A DNA stretch of 64,000 bases, from contig NZ_VOOR01000023.1 in the NCBI RefSeq assembly GCF_007993045.1, positions 29,208-93,207 on the forward strand. Reading direction: 5' to 3'. This document shows, piece by piece, positions 28,901 to 37,349 of this stretch (its first letter is position 1; each line of letters opens with the position of its first letter). The DNA is from Phaeodactylibacter luteus. GTDB lineage: Bacteria; Bacteroidota; Bacteroidia; Chitinophagales; Saprospiraceae. The notes below the pieces were generated by a model that was not told the DNA's origin, made no database searches, and worked only from the letters and a program-made list of their open reading frames with translations. A program made the translations under genes and the position numbers.

Positions 28901-29210
28901 AGGGAGCGTGGGGGAGATTTATGACGGCGACCACATGGCCTTCCGGTCGGTTGACCTGGCCCAGGTCAACGGTATTTCTTTGGAAGCCTCCACAGAGCAA
29001 GGGCGTTTTGCCGGGGGAGAGGCAGAGGTCCGCACCGGCTCCCCCTCAGGGCCGCTGCTAGGCCGCATGCCCCTGCCTGAATCGGGCAAAGCCACCCTCC
29101 CCATAGCCCCTGCTCCTGGCCTGCAGGATGTGTACCTGGTGTTCAGGGCAGCAGAGGGGTCTAGCTGGCAGATTGCCAGGCTGGATGCGGTGACTTTTGA
29201 AGTCCGTTAG
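25902..29210 (+). CDS. Multidomain lipoprotein: ThuA-like, PQQ-type sugar dehydrogenase, PKD, cytochrome c, CBM-like
   Basis: A 1102-residue exported protein. The lipobox is LMASC (residues 16-20). Residues about 25-235 are a ThuA-like domain (KVLVFSKTAGFRHASIPAGI, GGGYVGIHAAADTEY). Residues about 265-690 form a six-bladed PQQ-dependent sugar dehydrogenase-like propeller (ALSPF-like LLPDGRILLIERRGGI, GLMGLAVDP, ECCHSAGSLEFGPDGNL). A PKD domain follows (about 700-780). A class I cytochrome c carries CKACH near residue 857 and a distal-methionine candidate, TAMSAHPQLT. The tail (about 960-1102) looks like a carbohydrate-binding module. Fused dehydrogenase and haem domains suggest sugar oxidation with direct electron transfer at the cell surface. 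Confidence 0.85.
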   Translation: MKPLCPLCLLLIACLMASCSEPPMPKVLVFSKTAGFRHASIPAGIAAIQQLGMEHHFSVDTTEDAAAFREENLKQYAAVIFLNTTGDVLGHYQQADFERYIQAGGGYVGIHAAADTEYQWPWYGKLAGGYFDGHPDSPNVRAAELEVVYPSHPATSMLPERWAREDEWYNYKALNPDVQVLLNLDESTYEGGTNGSHHPIALFHEYDGGRAFYTGGGHTEAAYAEPLFLQHLAGGIQYAIGENRLDYSLARTARVPEQNRFQKTVLASNLFEPMEIDLLPDGRILLIERRGGIKMYDPERGALDSIGHLPVHTEHEDGLMGLAVDPAYEDNHWIYLCYSPVGEEAVQQVSRFVFAQDSVHWLSEQVILKIPVQREECCHSAGSLEFGPDGNLFISVGDNTNPFESEGYAPIDERPGRAPFDAQRTAANTNDLRGKILRITPQPDGSYTIPEGNLFPEGTPGTRPEIYVMGCRNPFRFSIDARTGYLYWGDVGPDAGVGREQRGPKGIDEINQAREAGFFGWPYLRGNLQAYHDFDFASNLAGPQFSAQQPVNESPNNTGLRELPPVQPSMIWYSYDKSKEFPWVGVGGKNPMAGPVYYAEQYENEDKYPDYFNGKLFVYEWMRDWIFVLTLDEDGRFVQADPFLSEQGDFANPMDMLFGPDGQLYVLEYGEQWFTQNADARLSRIAYIKGNRKPAARIEAAALQGAVPLKASFSAAASYDPDRDPLQFDWQVDGQAFSGESLSYTFEQPGTYTVQLKATDPDGNTSEASVAVMAGNEPPQVNWSIAGNRSFYWDGRTVAYEVAAKDKEDGQVPAAQLKVSVDYLAEGYDLAAIAQGHQQASSLQPAGLALIEGSDCKACHAKDKKINGPSYLQVAEKYAGDPKAPAVLARRIREGSSGVWGETAMSAHPQLTEAEASRMVAYILSLAAAHSNSLPAKGQYTTDQHLGKAEKGRYVFMASYTDRPRNGQPAITRQEKVQLRYHRMPAAAFDEGTPTLMRQEGSVGEIYDGDHMAFRSVDLAQVNGISLEASTEQGRFAGGEAEVRTGSPSGPLLGRMPLPESGKATLPIAPAPGLQDVYLVFRAAEGSSWQIARLDAVTFEVR

Positions 29211-29363
29211 CAGCCCCTGCCCCATCAGCAAGGAGAGGGGGCAGTGTGCAAGAGCAAAAAACGGCCCATCAGCAGAATGCCAATATCCATTTTTTTATTA
29301 AATTGCATTGTTGATTAGCTGGCGTGACCGGGCAGCAACCCGAATGCCCGGTGCTTTGGGGCA

Positions 29364-29497
29364 CTAGCCTGGCAGCGGCCTAGCGCTGCGAAGGGGGGGC
29401 CGAAGGCCAGACCCGACGCCTGTAGGGCGAGGGGCCGAGCGGACAGCGAGCCCCGCAGCATAGCGGCACCTGCCCTCAGGCAGGGGCAGGCCCCCTC
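29364..29497 (+). repeat. Dispersed GC-rich repeat, copy 5 (forward)
   Basis: Forward copy with a 20-30 bp internal insertion relative to copies 1 and 3 (GGCCGAAGGCCAGACCCGAC). The same insertion is present in copy 6, so the two share a subtype. It fills the 346 bp gap upstream of the WYL regulator; nothing else is seen there. Confidence 0.85.
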
Positions 29498-29556
29498 ACA
29501 TGGTACAGGGGCACCGTGCTAGCTGCAGTACCTAATGACATCAAAACCCTACTACA

Positions 29557-30525
29557 ATGCCATCCAAAGGCCATGAATACAGTACTAAAACACGGTTGCT
29601 GAGAGTCCTCAGGGCCATACAGGAGCAGCCTTATCGTTATACCAAACGGGAATTGGCTGAACTGTACGGAGTTGACCCGGATACCATTAAGCATGATTTT
29701 GAGGCGATGCGTAACGCAGGCTTCCAAGTGAAACCTGACGACAAGCACCGCTACGGCTTCGCTGCGGACAAACCGTTTGAAGACTTGAAAGCGCTCCTGC
29801 AATTAGAAGCGTCAGAGCAGTTGCTGTTGCTCCGTGCCCTACGCCAAGTAGATGCTGCGTCTGATAAGATTATCGCTTTGCAGCAACGCCTGGCGGCCAT
29901 ATTTGGCAATCAGCAGGATTACCCAGGGGCAGCAGATACCCTTGGGGCGGTGAGCACCCCTGGGCCTGAGCACTGGAGAAGGCCATATCTGACCAAATTT
30001 CAACTGCTGCAGCAGGCTCGGCAGCAAAAAGTACAAGTGGTACTGCTGGGGTACCGCTCTTCTAACAGCAATGAAGTAAAAGACCGGCTGGTGGAGCCCT
30101 TCCACGCAAAGGTAGAGGATGATACGGTACAGGCTTATGATGTGGACAAGCAGATGCTGCGGCATTTCCGTATTTCCCGCATCCTTAGGATCCGCATGAC
30201 GGATACGCCCTGGGCGTACGAAACGGAACACAACAAGCTGGCCACAGACCCTTTCCGTATTGTGGACAACGAACAGGAACTGGTCCACCTGCGCCTAAAA
30301 GTAGGCGCTTACAATGAACTGGTGGAGCGTTACCCCTTGACCAAAGCCTACATTCAGGAGGATGCGCAGCAGGAGAATGTATATGATTTCCAGTGCCGGG
30401 TGAACCATAAATTCTATGGGCTGACGAATTTCATACTGGGCTTCCACCATCAGGTGATCGAGGTGATCGCACCGGAGGGGCTGAAGCGGCATTTGGAACG
30501 GGAGCGGGGGCGGATGCAGTTTTAG
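29557..30525 (+). CDS. WYL-domain transcriptional regulator beside the CRISPR locus
   Basis: A 322-residue protein. The N-terminal winged helix covers residues about 8-65 (TKTRLLRVLRAIQEQPYRYT, KRELAELYGVDPDTIKHDFE). A helical linker leads to the WYL domain (about 145-240), with VVLLGYRSSNSNEVKDRLVE and HFRISRILRIRM as its SH3-like beta barrel. A C-terminal extension (about 250-322) resembles the WCX region. WYL proteins bind nucleic acid or nucleotide ligands and often regulate CRISPR-Cas and other defence loci. It lies 567 bp upstream of cas6 on the same strand and is the best candidate for the locus regulator, by position only. Confidence 0.85.
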   Translation: MPSKGHEYSTKTRLLRVLRAIQEQPYRYTKRELAELYGVDPDTIKHDFEAMRNAGFQVKPDDKHRYGFAADKPFEDLKALLQLEASEQLLLLRALRQVDAASDKIIALQQRLAAIFGNQQDYPGAADTLGAVSTPGPEHWRRPYLTKFQLLQQARQQKVQVVLLGYRSSNSNEVKDRLVEPFHAKVEDDTVQAYDVDKQMLRHFRISRILRIRMTDTPWAYETEHNKLATDPFRIVDNEQELVHLRLKVGAYNELVERYPLTKAYIQEDAQQENVYDFQCRVNHKFYGLTNFILGFHHQVIEVIAPEGLKRHLERERGRMQF

Positions 30526-30650
30526 GGGGGAAGCTGTCACAATTTTGATGGTTTTGAGGTCGACCTATTTCAGGAGATGACCAAACGAGCAAAAATGAAA
30601 GCAGGGGCAGCAGTCTGGCTTGGGGCTTGTTGAGATTTTAGGGGCACAAA

Positions 30651-30866
30651 CCAGATCGCCGTTTTTTGCCTGCCCAGCCTGCTTCGCGTGATGGGCTTGC
30701 CCCCTGCCGCAAGGATGGGGCCTGCACCTGCCTGCAGGCAGGTGCCGCTATGCTACGGGGCTCGCTCTTCGCTCGGCCCCTCGCCCTACAGGCGTCGGGT
30801 CTGGCCTTCGGCCCCCCCTTCGCAGCGCTAGGCCAATGCCAAGCTATAGCCCGAAGGGCATATACT
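30651..30866 (-). repeat. Dispersed GC-rich repeat, copy 6 (reverse, full length)
   Basis: Full-length reverse copy, about 215 bp. It preserves both ends: CCAGATCGCCGTTTTTTGCC at the left and CAAGCTATAGCCCGAAGGGC at the right, which match the ends of copy 8. It shares the internal insertion of copy 5. It lies between the WYL gene and cas6. Confidence 0.85.
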
Positions 30867-30929
30867 CTTGCGGCATTTTGGTTCACGCCCGATTTTAGCA
30901 GGCCCAATTGTCTCTCCAGTTTGAAACAA

Positions 30930-30951
30930 TGTCGTACATTCACCGTACAAC
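30930..30951. promoter_or_regulatory. Candidate operator: GTAC-containing inverted repeat upstream of cas6
   Basis: TGTCGTAC (30930-30937) and GTACAACA (30944-30951) are inverted with one mismatch and a 6 bp spacer. A further TGTACATACC follows near 30986. It is the only dyad seen in the 230 bp before cas6 and could bind the WYL regulator. No protein-binding evidence exists in sequence alone. Confidence 0.35.
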
Positions 30952-31092
30952 AATATCACAATAGCGTTCCTGACGCTACATCTGTACATACCGATAGCAC
31001 ATTTCTGAGAAAAAAAAATTTAGCTGGGGTGATAGCTGCCCTAGGGGTGGCTGTAGCTTTGCCACTGTGAGTGATAAAAAAATTGATGGTTT

Positions 31093-31758
31093 ATGCGTAT
31101 ATATTTGAGACTAACACCGAACACAGAAACCGTCCCTTTCGATTATCAAAGGGCATTGGTAGGCGCTTTCCACAAATGGCTCGGAGAGAACGAGCTGCAC
31201 GATGAGATTTCATTGTATTCCCTTTCCTGGCTGTACGGAGGGAAGATGCGCCGGGATAAAAAAGGCTACGACTTTCAGCACGGCGCGGAGTTTTTTATCA
31301 GCTCCCCCCTCGAAAGCCTGCACAAAAGTGCAGTATCCGGCCTATTCAAAGACGAGAAGATACAATGGGGCATGCGGGTGGAAGAAGTAAGGATGCGTAC
31401 TACGCCCGACTTTGGAGAGCGGCAGCGGTTCTTCGCCCAAAGCCCGATCTTCATCAAAAAACACCGGGAAGCGGATAACGGGCAGCAGTTTATTTTCCCC
31501 GGCGATGAAGAGGCGGGTGCCCTGATGACCGCTACCCTTCAGAAGAAGCTCGCCCGCGCGGGCTTGGGCAGCCACGCTACCGTAGCCTTTGACCCGGAGT
31601 ACCAAAACCCGAAGACCAAGAAGATCACCTTCAACAAGATTGACCTGATCGGCACTTTCTGCCCGGTCATTGTGGAGGGCGACCCGGAAGCGGTGCGCTT
31701 TGCCTGGGATGTGGGGGTCGGGCATTCTACGGGGATTGGGTTTGGGGCGTTGAGGTAG
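31093..31758 (+). CDS. cas6: Cas6 CRISPR repeat endoribonuclease
   Basis: A 221-residue protein with the RAMP fold signature of Cas6: N-terminal MRIYLRLTP, GAEFFISSPLESLHKSAVSG and a C-terminal glycine-rich loop GVGHSTGIGFGAL. Cas6 cuts the pre-crRNA within each repeat, and here it should leave an 8-nt 5' tag ATTGAAAC on the crRNA. The likely catalytic histidine is near the N-terminus (FHKWLGENELHD), but I cannot fix it. First gene of the cas operon. Its base composition is GC-rich like the chromosome and unlike the next four genes. Confidence 0.92.
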   Translation: MRIYLRLTPNTETVPFDYQRALVGAFHKWLGENELHDEISLYSLSWLYGGKMRRDKKGYDFQHGAEFFISSPLESLHKSAVSGLFKDEKIQWGMRVEEVRMRTTPDFGERQRFFAQSPIFIKKHREADNGQQFIFPGDEEAGALMTATLQKKLARAGLGSHATVAFDPEYQNPKTKKITFNKIDLIGTFCPVIVEGDPEAVRFAWDVGVGHSTGIGFGALR

Positions 31759-31783
31759 TATTTTAAACAAAAGAAGAAGGCAA

Positions 31784-32524
31784 ATGGCACTTGAAACCAT
31801 AGAGTATCTTTTCTCACAAACGGAATTCAGTAAGCAGTTTCGTTTGTCAGTAGAATTATTATCACCAATATCAATGGTGAGCCAATTACCGGGAAGTTAT
31901 TATCGGTCAGACCGATTACCGGGGAAGTTACAGCTAGCTGGACTCTTTGAAAATGTGATGGGCTTGCATTTTCCACCTCAGCTACGCAAACAACTCTTCA
32001 AAACTCTGGTCAAAGCTTGGAAGAAGCAACACAAAGTTGAACTGTCACCAGAGTCATCTGGTTCAGGCTATCAGCCGTTAGTCGTTCATCTGTTTGAGAT
32101 GAATCACTTACATGTAATTCCAAGCTTAGAGAGTTTTGATGACACTTGGAAAAAAGCTATGCGGCGTGATGATGCAAAAACCCATCCGAATGGTACTCCT
32201 AATTTAGATTACCGCCTGATACCAGAAAAACGCAGGCTTGCTATAAAGTCTGGAGGTCCTGGAGCAAAAATAGAAGACGATGACTTGACTACGCTATTCA
32301 AGAATAACCTTGATTGTTTTCCGCTTTACTATACAACGGTTTCTTCTAGAGAATATCTAATACCTACAAATGCCAGAGGGTCTTCTCTGGAGCGATCATA
32401 TCAGCTACAGTTGAGTTGCACATCTCCGTTTTTGGAAGTCTTGCAAAAAGCATTAGAAAAAGTATCCACGGCTTATTTAGGACACAGTGAAAGTTGGGTA
32501 GAACTTAAAATTGATACAGAATGA
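31784..32524 (+). CDS. cas5: Cas5-like Cascade subunit (probably Cas5p)
   Basis: A 246-residue protein whose start (FRLSVELLSPISMVSQLPGS followed by GKLQLAGLFENVMGLHFP) has the form of a Cas5 RAMP N-terminus, which in type I complexes holds the crRNA 5' handle. Preceded by an AAGAAGG ribosome-binding site. It overlaps cas8 by 4 bp (ATGA), so translation is coupled. The assignment rests on that N-terminus and on gene order cas6-cas5-cas8-cas7-cas3-cas4-cas1-cas2, which matches the PGING type of Porphyromonas gingivalis. The visible AT-rich composition starts at this gene. Confidence 0.68.
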   Translation: MALETIEYLFSQTEFSKQFRLSVELLSPISMVSQLPGSYYRSDRLPGKLQLAGLFENVMGLHFPPQLRKQLFKTLVKAWKKQHKVELSPESSGSGYQPLVVHLFEMNHLHVIPSLESFDDTWKKAMRRDDAKTHPNGTPNLDYRLIPEKRRLAIKSGGPGAKIEDDDLTTLFKNNLDCFPLYYTTVSSREYLIPTNARGSSLERSYQLQLSCTSPFLEVLQKALEKVSTAYLGHSESWVELKIDTE

Positions 32525-34068
32525 ATCAACAACACCCTTTAGTAAAATATGGTATTGCCGTAGCACTAGCGAATCACCAAGATAAAATCAATGAGCAAGG
32601 GCTACCCACCATGGAATCCTTATTTTTTGAGCTAAAAAAAGGAATAACCTACTTTCGGCTAGGGTTAGCTGATGACTTAGCGAAAAAAGAAGTAAGCTTT
32701 AAATACTATGATCAGAAGAAAGCAGATGCTAAGAATTATGTCTATTTAGCTCCTAATGTCATCACCTCCGATGAAAAAGCAGGCAATACTTACGGAGCAA
32801 TTCAAAAAGTATTGAAAGGATTGGAAGACGACCCACTAAAAACAACCAATATAACTATGGCTATAGCTCCGATGGCCGGTGACTATTTAGTTTTTAGCTC
32901 AAAAGCACGAAAGGGAGCTGGAAAAATGACCTTTCTAGATGCCGCTGCATCCCTAATCACAAGCACTACACTAGATAAACCGTCTTTGGCTTACAAAAAA
33001 CGTGAACGGGGTACCACTAAACGATTTAATATAGGAATTATTCCCGACTTAGATATTGCTGATTTAGTCACTTTTGTCCGCATAATAAAAGACATAAAGT
33101 TATCGGCAGCAAAGGATTATTACCGCTCCAAGGTTCGTGTAGAAACTAACAGTAAAGGAGAGGAAAAGAACCGTTACCCCATTCGACCGGCGATTTATGA
33201 TGGAAACTTCCCTTACGCACCTCGAAGTAGTGCATTCAGTAAAGCTGGATTATTAGCAAGTATTGCTGAGTTAGTCAAAAATGCAGAATATCGAAAACGT
33301 AGTCCCTACTGGTCTAAAATAGAGCGTTTGTTAGACAGGCTGCCACAGACTACTTTTTATCTTTTTGGCTATGGTCACGCAGAGACTTTTCGATATGACC
33401 ACTATGTGGTTGAGCTAGCTTTAGACAAACATATTAACCTTTATCAGGTAGTCGAAGGAATTTATCGCTCAAAGCTATTCCTTCATCCTGATCGTTACAA
33501 AGAAGACCCAAAAGAAAGCGAAAATATCAAGAAGGCATATGAAAAGTTCGATCTCTTTGCGAGTCGTTTTTTACAACTTTTTAACCAAGCTGCGTTCACT
33601 GATTTTTTTGCCTTTCGGGCAGAATACTCTCCTGATATTTCACCATTAATAAATACCTTTTTTATGAAGAAACATCACCTTGATCCTGAACTGGTCGCTT
33701 CGGCTAAAGCCTTGGGAGCGTGGATTAATCAACAAGCTTATCGACTGGCTAATGCAGACAACGAAGCCACCGGGACGATATACGAAAAAAAAGCTAAAGT
33801 ATTGGCTACGGTGGAAAGTTCAATTATGAGTTCACCCTCTGCGGCGGATTTTGCCATTCGAGCGATTCGGGACATTAGCCAACACAGTAAGAGTGATGCG
33901 CCGCCGGAAAGCAGTGCTTTCTTAGAAGCGGTATTAGCTGGACAGGTAGATAAGCAAACAGCTAAGCACATGCTCTTGGCATTCAGCCGAATTGGAACTT
34001 GGTCGAAGAAAGAACTTGAGCAAGATTCAATACCATCAACTGAATCTCCAGACAATAATGAAGATTAA
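32521..34068 (+). CDS. Cas8-like large subunit (probably Cas8c/Csp2, PGING type)
   Basis: A 515-residue protein with no enzymatic motif and no zinc-finger cysteine cluster. The N-terminal two thirds are mixed alpha/beta (YYDQKKADAKNYVYLAPNVI, KRFNIGIIPDLDIADLVTF). The last about 150 residues are almost all helical (KKAKVLATVESSIMSSPSAA onward), which would fit a fused small subunit at the C-terminus. The large subunit recognises the PAM in type I complexes. Identification is by size and position between cas5 and cas7 rather than by strong motifs. It overlaps cas5 by 4 bp. Confidence 0.65.
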   Translation: MNQQHPLVKYGIAVALANHQDKINEQGLPTMESLFFELKKGITYFRLGLADDLAKKEVSFKYYDQKKADAKNYVYLAPNVITSDEKAGNTYGAIQKVLKGLEDDPLKTTNITMAIAPMAGDYLVFSSKARKGAGKMTFLDAAASLITSTTLDKPSLAYKKRERGTTKRFNIGIIPDLDIADLVTFVRIIKDIKLSAAKDYYRSKVRVETNSKGEEKNRYPIRPAIYDGNFPYAPRSSAFSKAGLLASIAELVKNAEYRKRSPYWSKIERLLDRLPQTTFYLFGYGHAETFRYDHYVVELALDKHINLYQVVEGIYRSKLFLHPDRYKEDPKESENIKKAYEKFDLFASRFLQLFNQAAFTDFFAFRAEYSPDISPLINTFFMKKHHLDPELVASAKALGAWINQQAYRLANADNEATGTIYEKKAKVLATVESSIMSSPSAADFAIRAIRDISQHSKSDAPPESSAFLEAVLAGQVDKQTAKHMLLAFSRIGTWSKKELEQDSIPSTESPDNNED

Positions 34069-34096
34069 TTTCTAAACAAATAAATATAACTGTATT

Positions 34097-35059
34097 ATGG
34101 AAATCAAAAACATTCTTGTTTCGTTACTCGCGCCTTTTGAAAACCACATCGCTAATGGTGGCGAGAAAATACTAGGCAATGCCTCATCCATAAAGCGAAC
34201 TCCGGATGGTCGCGTATATATCAGTGGACAAATGCAACGCCACGCGCTTTTTACTGCGATGGAAAGGCTGAACGAAGCAGACCCCGACAAAGGAGAAACT
34301 TATGTTTCTAACGGCGACGGGGTTACGAACTACGTAGAAAAAGACTTACGGGCCGACATGGGGGGCTTTATGCATCCTAGTAAGAATGACTATAGTGGCC
34401 GAAGGACAGCTCCAATATCAGCTACTATGGCTATCTCAATCAGTAGCAATCCCGCAGATGAACTAAGTTTAGAGGAAAGTAAAATTGCTCGGGACCTATT
34501 GATTCGTTTAAAACAAGATGACAGTTCTACAGAGGGGGCTAAAAAGCAAGCATTAGCCACCAAGGAGTTTAGTGCTTACGATCTGATGCACATGAATTTC
34601 TCTTTAGACATAGGGGCATTGAGTATTTCTAAAGGCTTTGAATACGGCGGAAAATCTATGCATTTAGGTTCTACCTATTTTCTACACGCTGATGCTGCGG
34701 AACGTAAACGCCGTGCCCGCTTATTCTTGGAGGCTGCTATGAGCCTTAACGACTATGCTAATCAAGCTCGCAATATGGTCAGCGGCGAACCACAGCAAGT
34801 ACTGATCGTCTTTGACAACAAAGTTAGCCGGAAGGCAGCACGTTTCTTTCAGGCGAACGAAAAGGAACGAGAAAACATATTGGCTGAACTGAGAGAACGC
34901 AAGGCTCGCGTATTCTATGGTAATGATAAAGAGGGGGATACTTCTGTTTTTGCCGCAAAAAAGCAAGCAATCACTTTCTTAATGGAAAATGCCTTGTTTA
35001 ATCCTGCTGGAGAAACTTCAAACGTCGTACCCTATGCCACTTTCGCCGGAGAAGAGTAA
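34097..35059 (+). CDS. cas7: Cas7 backbone subunit (DevR/Csp1-like)
   Basis: A 320-residue RAMP protein that polymerises along the crRNA spacer. Visible family features are the N-terminal LVSLLAPFENHIANGGEKIL, the LRADMGGFMHP motif near residue 93, and SGRRTAPISATMAISIS after it, as in the DevR/Cst2/Csp1 group. Later SLDIGALSISKG precedes a long helical stretch. It starts 29 bp after cas8, and its 3' end overlaps cas3 by 26 bp. AT-rich like its neighbours. Confidence 0.85.
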   Translation: MEIKNILVSLLAPFENHIANGGEKILGNASSIKRTPDGRVYISGQMQRHALFTAMERLNEADPDKGETYVSNGDGVTNYVEKDLRADMGGFMHPSKNDYSGRRTAPISATMAISISSNPADELSLEESKIARDLLIRLKQDDSSTEGAKKQALATKEFSAYDLMHMNFSLDIGALSISKGFEYGGKSMHLGSTYFLHADAAERKRRARLFLEAAMSLNDYANQARNMVSGEPQQVLIVFDNKVSRKAARFFQANEKERENILAELRERKARVFYGNDKEGDTSVFAAKKQAITFLMENALFNPAGETSNVVPYATFAGEE

Positions 35060-37325
35060 ACTCAGACTCGCCAAGCCCGATGGGCTTTCTTATGAGGAAC
35101 ATGTAAGGGATGTACGAGAAAAGTTGAAAGAAATAGGCGACTCATTTCCAATCGCGATATATAAGTATGCGAATTGGTTTGGTGATGATAATCTATTGTC
35201 AATCACAGATCAAGCGGTCATCTACCATGACGAAGGCAAGCTGAACCCATGTTGGCAGCTACCTTGCCAGAAAGACTATCAAGCTTATGTGAAGTGGGCT
35301 AGCAAACAGAATCGAGAAGTTACGCACACCGATTTTGAGCGAGAATGTAGAGACGAGGCAGGGAAAAACCTACGGCTAGCAAAATTCCGCCATGAGATTG
35401 GTTCACTCGTGATACATGGGCGAAAGTTACCATTGCGAGTTAAAGCGGCGATTGCTGCTCATCATGGGAAATTATCGAAAAAGGATGAGGCACGCTGGCT
35501 AGAAGTGAAAGATGGGTTTTACTATCTTGAAAAACTATATGAAAGAAGCTATTCGGTTGATGACAACTTTAAGGCTACCCTAATTGAATTCCTAAAGTTT
35601 TCTGGCCCACGCGCTTGGCTACAAATAGCAGACCGAAGGGCTAGTGCCATGGAAGGAGGTAACCCACATCCAGAGATTATCCCTTTCCGGTATCACTTTC
35701 CGATTACTTGGACTCGTCGCCCCGTCCAGCAATTAGCAGAAGACAATTACCGGGAAGACCTCTTAGTTTTTCGAGCGCCTACGGGTGCTGGCAAAACATC
35801 GGCAGCTTTGCTTTGGGCTAAAAAACAAATAGAAACTCGTAGAGCAGAACGTCTAGTGATAGCAATGCCAACGCGATTTACCAGTACGGCAATGGCACTG
35901 AGTACGGAGGACGATATTTCGGAAGTAGGCTTATATCATTCTTCGGCTAAATTCGTTGAACGTAAGCACCGGAAAGTCACCAACCAAACTTTTGATGCAC
36001 ACAGCTTATACGCTCGTTGGCTGATGACACCAGTAACCATTTGTACAGTTGACCATTTGCTAATGAGCCTAACCTTGACTCGGGAAGATCATCACATCAC
36101 TAGTTTTAATCTGGCTAATAGTTGCTTGGTCATTGATGAGGCGGATGCCTACGACGATTTTGTTCGACAAAACATGGCGGTCTTATTACAAGCTTGTAAG
36201 CATTGGAAAGTACCAGTACTATTCATGAGCGCATCCATCGCCGATTGTGAGAGGGATTTCTTCCGAGAAATCGGCTATGGCACCGTAAAAATACTGGAAG
36301 ATGATAGCGAGTACGAGCAAGAGCAGTGTAGGCTGTCTGGAATTGAAGATTTTGAACAGCCTGAAGATATTGAACATCTCTTGGCGGAATGTATAGCGAA
36401 AGAAGCTGCTATCATTTATGTCAATACGGTAGATCGGGCAGTGCAACTGTTTCGGAATTTGAAAGATCAAGTAACTGACGTGCCCATCTTCTTATATCAC
36501 AGTAGATTCTTAGAAAAAGATAAGCGTCAAAAAGAGGAAGCTATTCTACAAGCATTAGGAAAAGCGGCTTGGGAAGAAGGGAAAGCTAGAGGGATTGTCA
36601 TTATGACCCAAATTGGAGAAATGAGCATCAATATTAGCGCTGAGATTATGCTCAGTGAACTCTGCCCAATTGACCGTTTAGTTCAACGAGTCGGACGCTT
36701 ATGCCGGTTCACTGAGAATAAGAAGCCTGGATCCTTATTTATCTTGAGACCTATCAAGAATGGATACTTATATCCACCACCCTACGGTTCTTATGAACAA
36801 AAAAAGAAAAGCTGGATACCCCTACAGGCATTTACCCAAACGCTTCAAAAATTGGAGACAGGAAAGGTATACCGCAAGGGGAGTTGGATCAAATTGATTA
36901 ATGAAATATATCCAGTTTACAACAAGGATATTGGGAAAGCTCGAATAAACAGTGAAAGCCTGAAAGAGTTATTCCGGAATAATTGGCTAGTAAGGTTTTC
37001 TGCATCCAGTAAAGCAGCTGAAGAGGAAGGCAGTAGTGGATGGAGAGCTAGAGATATTGACCCTCAACGTACGGTATTGATACTAGACTGCTACGAAAAA
37101 GATGGATACTTTACTTCTTGGGGGGCCTATTATCACTTTCAAAGCACTAATGGCATAAGTATTCCCTTGTACTTAGCCGAAAGAGGTTTGAAAAATAAGG
37201 CAATTGTACAGCTCGATCTGTACATAAATGGCGATAAGCAAGATGAAAGCGTGTTCGTAGTAAATGGTGGTTCTTACAATTTTGATGTTGGCCTTATTTT
37301 AGATGAAGATTCGTCTTTTATCTAA
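35034..37325 (+). CDS. cas3: Cas3 helicase-nuclease with N-terminal HD domain
   Basis: A 763-residue protein from the ATG at 35034 (MPLSPEKSKLRLAKPDGLSY), inside the end of cas7. The HD nuclease (about residues 10-210) shows EEHVRDV, YHDEGKLNPCW, FRHEIGSLVI and AAHHGKLSK, giving the metal-binding histidines and aspartate. The SF2 helicase carries FRAPTGAGKTSAA (Walker A), VIDEADAYDDF (DEAD), MSAS (motif III) and QRVGRLCRF (motif VI). Cas3 is recruited by target-bound Cascade to unwind and degrade DNA. All motifs are intact. It is the last of the AT-rich block. Confidence 0.93.
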   Translation: MPLSPEKSKLRLAKPDGLSYEEHVRDVREKLKEIGDSFPIAIYKYANWFGDDNLLSITDQAVIYHDEGKLNPCWQLPCQKDYQAYVKWASKQNREVTHTDFERECRDEAGKNLRLAKFRHEIGSLVIHGRKLPLRVKAAIAAHHGKLSKKDEARWLEVKDGFYYLEKLYERSYSVDDNFKATLIEFLKFSGPRAWLQIADRRASAMEGGNPHPEIIPFRYHFPITWTRRPVQQLAEDNYREDLLVFRAPTGAGKTSAALLWAKKQIETRRAERLVIAMPTRFTSTAMALSTEDDISEVGLYHSSAKFVERKHRKVTNQTFDAHSLYARWLMTPVTICTVDHLLMSLTLTREDHHITSFNLANSCLVIDEADAYDDFVRQNMAVLLQACKHWKVPVLFMSASIADCERDFFREIGYGTVKILEDDSEYEQEQCRLSGIEDFEQPEDIEHLLAECIAKEAAIIYVNTVDRAVQLFRNLKDQVTDVPIFLYHSRFLEKDKRQKEEAILQALGKAAWEEGKARGIVIMTQIGEMSINISAEIMLSELCPIDRLVQRVGRLCRFTENKKPGSLFILRPIKNGYLYPPPYGSYEQKKKSWIPLQAFTQTLQKLETGKVYRKGSWIKLINEIYPVYNKDIGKARINSESLKELFRNNWLVRFSASSKAAEEEGSSGWRARDIDPQRTVLILDCYEKDGYFTSWGAYYHFQSTNGISIPLYLAERGLKNKAIVQLDLYINGDKQDESVFVVNGGSYNFDVGLILDEDSSFI

Positions 37326-37349
37326 TATTTGATAGCTTATTCTACCCCC

